Assembly: GCF_934754915.1 (NCBI RefSeq)
Contig: NZ_CAKVKB010000129.1
Span: forward strand, 1-9,087
Reading direction: 5' to 3'
Length of the DNA stretch: 9,087 bases
From: an uncultured Clostridium sp.
Lineage (GTDB): Bacteria; Bacillota; Clostridia; Clostridiales; Clostridiaceae
Positions within the stretch are counted from its first letter, which is position 1; every line of letters starts with the position of its first letter. Of this stretch, positions 7,177-9,087 are shown piece after piece. Below the pieces are notes generated by a model. It did no database searches. It had not been told where the DNA came from and worked only from the letters and a program-made list of their open reading frames with translations. A program made the position numbers and the translations under genes.

Positions 7177-7611
7177 ATGGCTGAAAAATATCCATATACC
7201 AAGTTTAGATTTAAAGTTGAAGTAGATAATGTTATAGTGGCAGAAGTTACAGAAGTTACTGGTTTTGATGCTTCAGTTGATGTTATTGAATATAGAGAAG
7301 GAAATGAAAGACCAACACCAAGAAAAGTTCAAGGTTTAAGAAAATTTGGAAATATAACTTTGAAAACTGGGTTAATAGATACTCATGTTCTTTATGACTG
7401 GTTAAATCCAGCTGATGAAAAGGTTGCAATTCCTCGTAAAAATGTAGTTATAACACTTCTAGCTGAAGATATGACTACTGCTGTTGCAACATGGCAGATT
7501 GAAGCTGCTTGGCCAACAAAGTATACTGGTCCAGACTTAAATGCTACATCATCAGAAGTAGCTTTTGAAAGCATAGAACTTGCACATGAAGGATTAAAGA
7601 GAACAGTATAA
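7177..7611 (+). CDS. inner tail tube protein, gp19 family (Afp1-like)
   Basis: This 144-aa protein polymerises into the rigid inner tube inside the sheath. The start has a good SD (AAAGGGG, 7161-7167) 9 nt before the ATG. Family features are the N-terminal strand YTKFRFKVEVDN, the segment EVTEVTGFDASVDVIEYREG (24-43), GLRKFGNITLKTGL (53-66) and the C-terminal signature SSEVAFESIELAHEGLKR (125-142). The length matches T4 gp19-like and Pvc1/Afp1 tube subunits, usually about 145-170 aa. It directly follows the sheath gene, the usual arrangement of the two most abundant tail proteins. A stem-loop just after its stop codon may set its level relative to the genes downstream. It is related to the second tube gene at 8283. 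Confidence 0.95.
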   Translation: MAEKYPYTKFRFKVEVDNVIVAEVTEVTGFDASVDVIEYREGNERPTPRKVQGLRKFGNITLKTGLIDTHVLYDWLNPADEKVAIPRKNVVITLLAEDMTTAVATWQIEAAWPTKYTGPDLNATSSEVAFESIELAHEGLKRTV

Positions 7612-7622
7612 AATAAAATAGG

Positions 7623-7666
7623 GCTATGTATTTTATCTAGTTAAAGTGTACTGATTTATACATAGC
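7623..7666 (+). terminator. stem-loop after the first tube gene, possible leaky terminator or processing site
   Basis: GCTATGTAT (7623-7631) and ATACATAGC (7658-7666) are a perfect 9-bp inverted repeat with a 26-nt loop, starting 12 nt after the tube stop codon. The following TTGATTTTAAAT is only a weak T-tract and the loop is long, so a strong intrinsic terminator is unlikely. A partial terminator, an mRNA 3'-end stabiliser or an endonuclease processing site would all fit the need for more sheath and tube than chaperone and baseplate proteins. Confidence 0.45.
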
Positions 7667-7701
7667 TTGATTTTAAATATAGAATATGAGGTGAAAATAT
7701 T

Positions 7702-8073
7702 ATGTCATTTAAGACTGAATATGAATTTGAATTACCTAGAGGTTATGTTGATGAAGATGGAGAAATTCATAAAAAGGGTGTAATGAGACTAGCGACTGCA
7801 GCAGATGAAATAGTTCCAATGAAAGACCCAAGAGTTCAACAGAATCCTGGGTATCTGACAATAATACTTTTAGCAAGAGTTATTACAAGCCTAGAAGGAA
7901 TATCTATGGTAGATGTAAGACTTATAGAAAAGCTTTTTACAATGGATTTGGCTTATTTACAGGATTTATATCAAAGAATAAACCAGATGGAAACACCAAC
8001 ATATAAAACAATATGTCCACATTGTGGAAAAGAAATAGAAGCACCTATAAATTTTATGACAACCGATCAATAA
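7702..8073 (+). CDS. tail assembly protein, probable gpG-like chaperone of the eCIS/phage tail operon
   Basis: This 123-aa protein has a clear SD (GAGGTG, 7688-7693) 8 nt before its ATG. It begins with EYEFELPRGYVDEDGEIHKKGVMRLATAADE-type sequence, followed by DPRVQQNPGYLTIILLARVI (44-63) and LFTMDLAYLQDLYQRIN (78-94), a pattern I associate with small proteins encoded between tube genes of eCIS and related phage tails. Near its end it has CPHCGKEI (105-112), half of a zinc-ribbon; the second CxxC is absent. Its position after the major tube gene is that of tail assembly chaperones. The distal end overlaps a -1 frame encoding the DUF6760-like domain, with a frameshift signal at 8049-8093. This gene may therefore yield both a 123-aa form and a longer fusion. 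The chaperone role is inferred from position and overlap; a structural role at the tube end is the alternative. Confidence 0.82.
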   Translation: MSFKTEYEFELPRGYVDEDGEIHKKGVMRLATAADEIVPMKDPRVQQNPGYLTIILLARVITSLEGISMVDVRLIEKLFTMDLAYLQDLYQRINQMETPTYKTICPHCGKEIEAPINFMTTDQ

Positions 8074-8093
8074 CATCATATCCAATTGATCGG
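8049..8093 (+). promoter_or_regulatory. predicted programmed -1 ribosomal frameshift signal
   Basis: In the reading frame of the 123-aa gene, A AAT TTT occupies 8049-8055 and fits the X XXY YYZ slippery pattern exactly. A 7-nt spacer (8056-8062) leads to a perfect 9-bp stem, CCGATCAAT (8063-8071) with ATTGATCGG (8085-8093), closing a 13-nt loop. The zero-frame stop is at 8071-8073, 15 nt past the slippery site. A -1 slip continues into the open frame of the DUF6760-like domain. All three parts of a -1 frameshift signal are present with normal spacing; its activity is untested. Confidence 0.7.
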
Positions 8094-8249
8094 ATTTATA
8101 AGGAGGTAGCATTTATTGCTTATTATTTCCATTGGAGTCATGATGAAGTTATGAATATGGAGCACAGAGAAAGAAGAAGATGGTGTGATGAAATATCAAA
8201 GATAAACAGTGATTTAAATGATGAACCTAAAAATATATTCTCTGTATAA
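8055..8249 (+). CDS. DUF6760-like domain in the -1 frame, likely made as a frameshift fusion
   Basis: Residues YPIDRIYKEVAFIAYYFHWSHDEVMNMEHRERRRW (nt 8079-8183 region) resemble the small DUF6760-type proteins found in eCIS and related tail operons, whose hallmark is 'YP-DR-Y-EVAFIAY-FHW...EHRERRRW'. The family name is from memory and no search was run. There is no usable ATG, GTG or TTG near the domain: the upstream ATG at 8013 lacks an SD and would add an unrelated N-terminus, and the next ATG at 8151 cuts through the domain. Read through the -1 signal at 8049-8055, the product is 118 residues of the upstream protein plus 64 from this frame, 182 aa in all. This parallels gpG/gpGT, in which the extra T domain recruits the tube protein. 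A rare ATA start at 8070, overlapping the upstream stop (ATAA), is the main alternative. Confidence 0.75.
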   Translation, partial: YDNRSITSYPIDRIYKEVAFIAYYFHWSHDEVMNMEHRERRRWCDEISKINSDLNDEPKNIFSV

Positions 8250-8270
8250 AATAATAATTTATTTGATTTT

Positions 8271-8285
8271 GGGGTGTTGCAATTG
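8271..8285 (+). promoter_or_regulatory. ribosome binding site that fixes a TTG start for the second tube gene
   Basis: GGGGTG (8271-8276) resembles the GAGGTG SD used two genes upstream and lies 6 nt before the TTG at 8283. The GTG at 8274 is inside this SD and has no SD of its own. Confidence 0.65.
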
Positions 8286-8780
8286 GCTATATTTGAAGAA
8301 AGTTCAGTTAAAAAATGGGATACCAATCTTAAAGTTAAACAATGGGAAAATGGAGGATTGGTAGTAAACAATAAATTTATAGTTACAATAGGACCTCTCT
8401 TAACAAGTTTTTCAAAAGTGAGCGGTATAGGAAGAAGTATAGAATATGAAACAAAAGAAGAAGGAGGAAGGAATGATTTTGTACATATAGTTAGAAAAAA
8501 TGTACAGCATCAGAATAATATATTGAGGCTTGAAAAAGGAGTGGGACGATATAATCCACTAGTTTTAGCAGCAGATGGGACTATAGAAATGGGAGTAAGG
8601 ATACCACTTCCAGGAACAATAATAATTTTAAATGATAATTACCAGATGTCCCAGATGTATACTTTTGATGATATTGTAGTATTAAAATGGGAATTAGGTG
8701 ATTTGGATGCCAGAGGTTCAGAAGTCCTTCTTGATAGAGTTGAACTTATGCATTCAGGTTTGAAAATGGTGAAAATTTAG
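8283..8780 (+). CDS. second gp19-family tail tube protein (Afp5-like)
   Basis: This 165-aa protein starts at TTG 8283, giving MAIFEESSVKKWD; the start is set by the SD at 8271-8276, and an upstream GTG at 8274 would add only three residues. It is a divergent paralogue of the first tube protein: FIVTIGPLLTSFSKVSGIGRSIEYE aligns with the FRFKVEVDN...VTGFDASVDVIEY region, and the C-terminal EVLLDRVELMHSGLK aligns with EVAFESIELAHEGLK. Many eCIS encode two or more tube paralogues, and the second (Afp5/Pvc5-like) forms the layer where the tube joins the spike and baseplate. The separation from the major tube gene by the assembly gene pair supports that role. The central QHQNNILRLEKGVGRYNPLVLAADGTIEMG segment is longer than in tube 1 and may form the adaptor surface. 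The specific Afp5-like role is inference; the family assignment is firmer. Confidence 0.87.
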   Translation: MAIFEESSVKKWDTNLKVKQWENGGLVVNNKFIVTIGPLLTSFSKVSGIGRSIEYETKEEGGRNDFVHIVRKNVQHQNNILRLEKGVGRYNPLVLAADGTIEMGVRIPLPGTIIILNDNYQMSQMYTFDDIVVLKWELGDLDARGSEVLLDRVELMHSGLKMVKI

Positions 8781-8892
8781 GATTTGAAAACAAGAAAATG
8801 TTTATATTTAATTTAATAATGATTTAGTTATTTCTTTAAAAGACAGTTTCATTAAATAAAATTTGAAGATTAATAGTTTTGGTGGTGTTTTT

Positions 8893-9087
8893 ATGATAAT
8901 AAATCCATTTACTGCACCAGTCTATACTAGATTAATAAATATTGATAGTAGTTTTGTGTCAGGGATTTTTGATAAAGCACTATTTATTGATAGGGATAGC
9001 TGGTCGCAGCTATCTCTTATATTTTTAAAGAATATTTATGGTGAGGATGAGAAGGAAGAAACAGAAAATAAAGATTTTGATATAAAA
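8893..9087 (+). CDS. unrecognised protein, N-terminal 65 codons only
   Basis: The frame is open from the ATG at 8893 to the right edge. A GGTGG-type SD (8881-8885) lies about 7 nt upstream. The visible part starts MIINPFTAPVYTRLINIDSS and then becomes acidic (GEDEKEETENKDFD). I see no signal peptide, LysM or other named motif. It lies 112 bp after the second tube gene in the same direction, and in related operons this position is occupied by a small tail protein or a LysM-domain baseplate protein. Its identity cannot be settled from this fragment. The 112-bp gap before it is AT-rich and holds no feature I can support. Confidence 0.7.
   Translation, partial: MIINPFTAPVYTRLINIDSSFVSGIFDKALFIDRDSWSQLSLIFLKNIYGEDEKEETENKDFDIK

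Noticed and set aside
8013..8069. ATG at 8013 as the start of the DUF6760-like gene
   Set aside because: It has no SD, lies inside the 123-aa gene in another frame, and adds a 14-residue N-terminus (MSTLWKRNRSTYKF) that is only a shadow of the zinc-ribbon codons.
8100..8107. AAGGAGGT, a perfect SD-like sequence inside the DUF6760-like domain
   Set aside because: No start codon lies at a usable distance in that frame, and the bases simply encode the conserved KEV residues. It is also too far downstream to stimulate slipping at 8049-8055.
1..9087. Ordinary prophage or R-type bacteriocin tail as the identity of the plus-strand operon
   Set aside because: The sheath is long, there are two gp19-type tube genes, and a DUF6760-like domain lies between them, which fits an eCIS better. 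It is not fully excluded because baseplate, ATPase and any head genes lie outside the window.

Overview
The window is AT-rich (roughly 30% G+C by eye). Its genes have strong purine-rich Shine-Dalgarno (SD) sequences and AT-ending codons, which points to a low-GC member of the Bacillota, most likely Clostridium-like. No tRNA, rRNA, CRISPR array, transposase, capsid or terminase gene is visible.

The right half (about 5240-9087, plus strand) is the start of a contractile tail operon. It runs: a 578-aa tail sheath, a gp19-family inner tube protein, a 123-aa tail assembly protein overlapped by a DUF6760-like domain in the -1 frame, a second gp19-family tube protein, and the first 65 codons of an unrecognised gene. 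A long sheath, two tube paralogues and a DUF6760-like protein between them fit an extracellular contractile injection system (eCIS, the Afp/PVC/MAC family) better than an ordinary prophage. The LysM, spike, baseplate and ATPase genes expected next lie outside the window.

The left half (1-4853, minus strand) is a divergent, tightly packed three-gene operon. It encodes a 1205-aa modular protein (coiled coil, three helical-plus-SH3-like repeats, and a C-terminal half rich in apolar helices), a 185-aa protein whose layout resembles YbjN/type III secretion chaperones, and a Lys/Asn/Ser/Asp-rich protein with an internal repeat that runs off the left edge. None has a certain function. My working hypothesis is a large eCIS cargo or accessory protein with its own chaperone.

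The 546-bp intergenic region holds an 84-bp inverted-repeat element and a candidate promoter for the sheath operon. Two translational control signals stand out. One is a hairpin between the sheath gene's SD and its start codon. The other is an A AAT TTT slippery heptamer, a 7-nt spacer and a perfect 9-bp stem-loop, placed where a -1 ribosomal frameshift would fuse the 123-aa protein to the DUF6760-like domain, much as in lambda gpG/gpGT.
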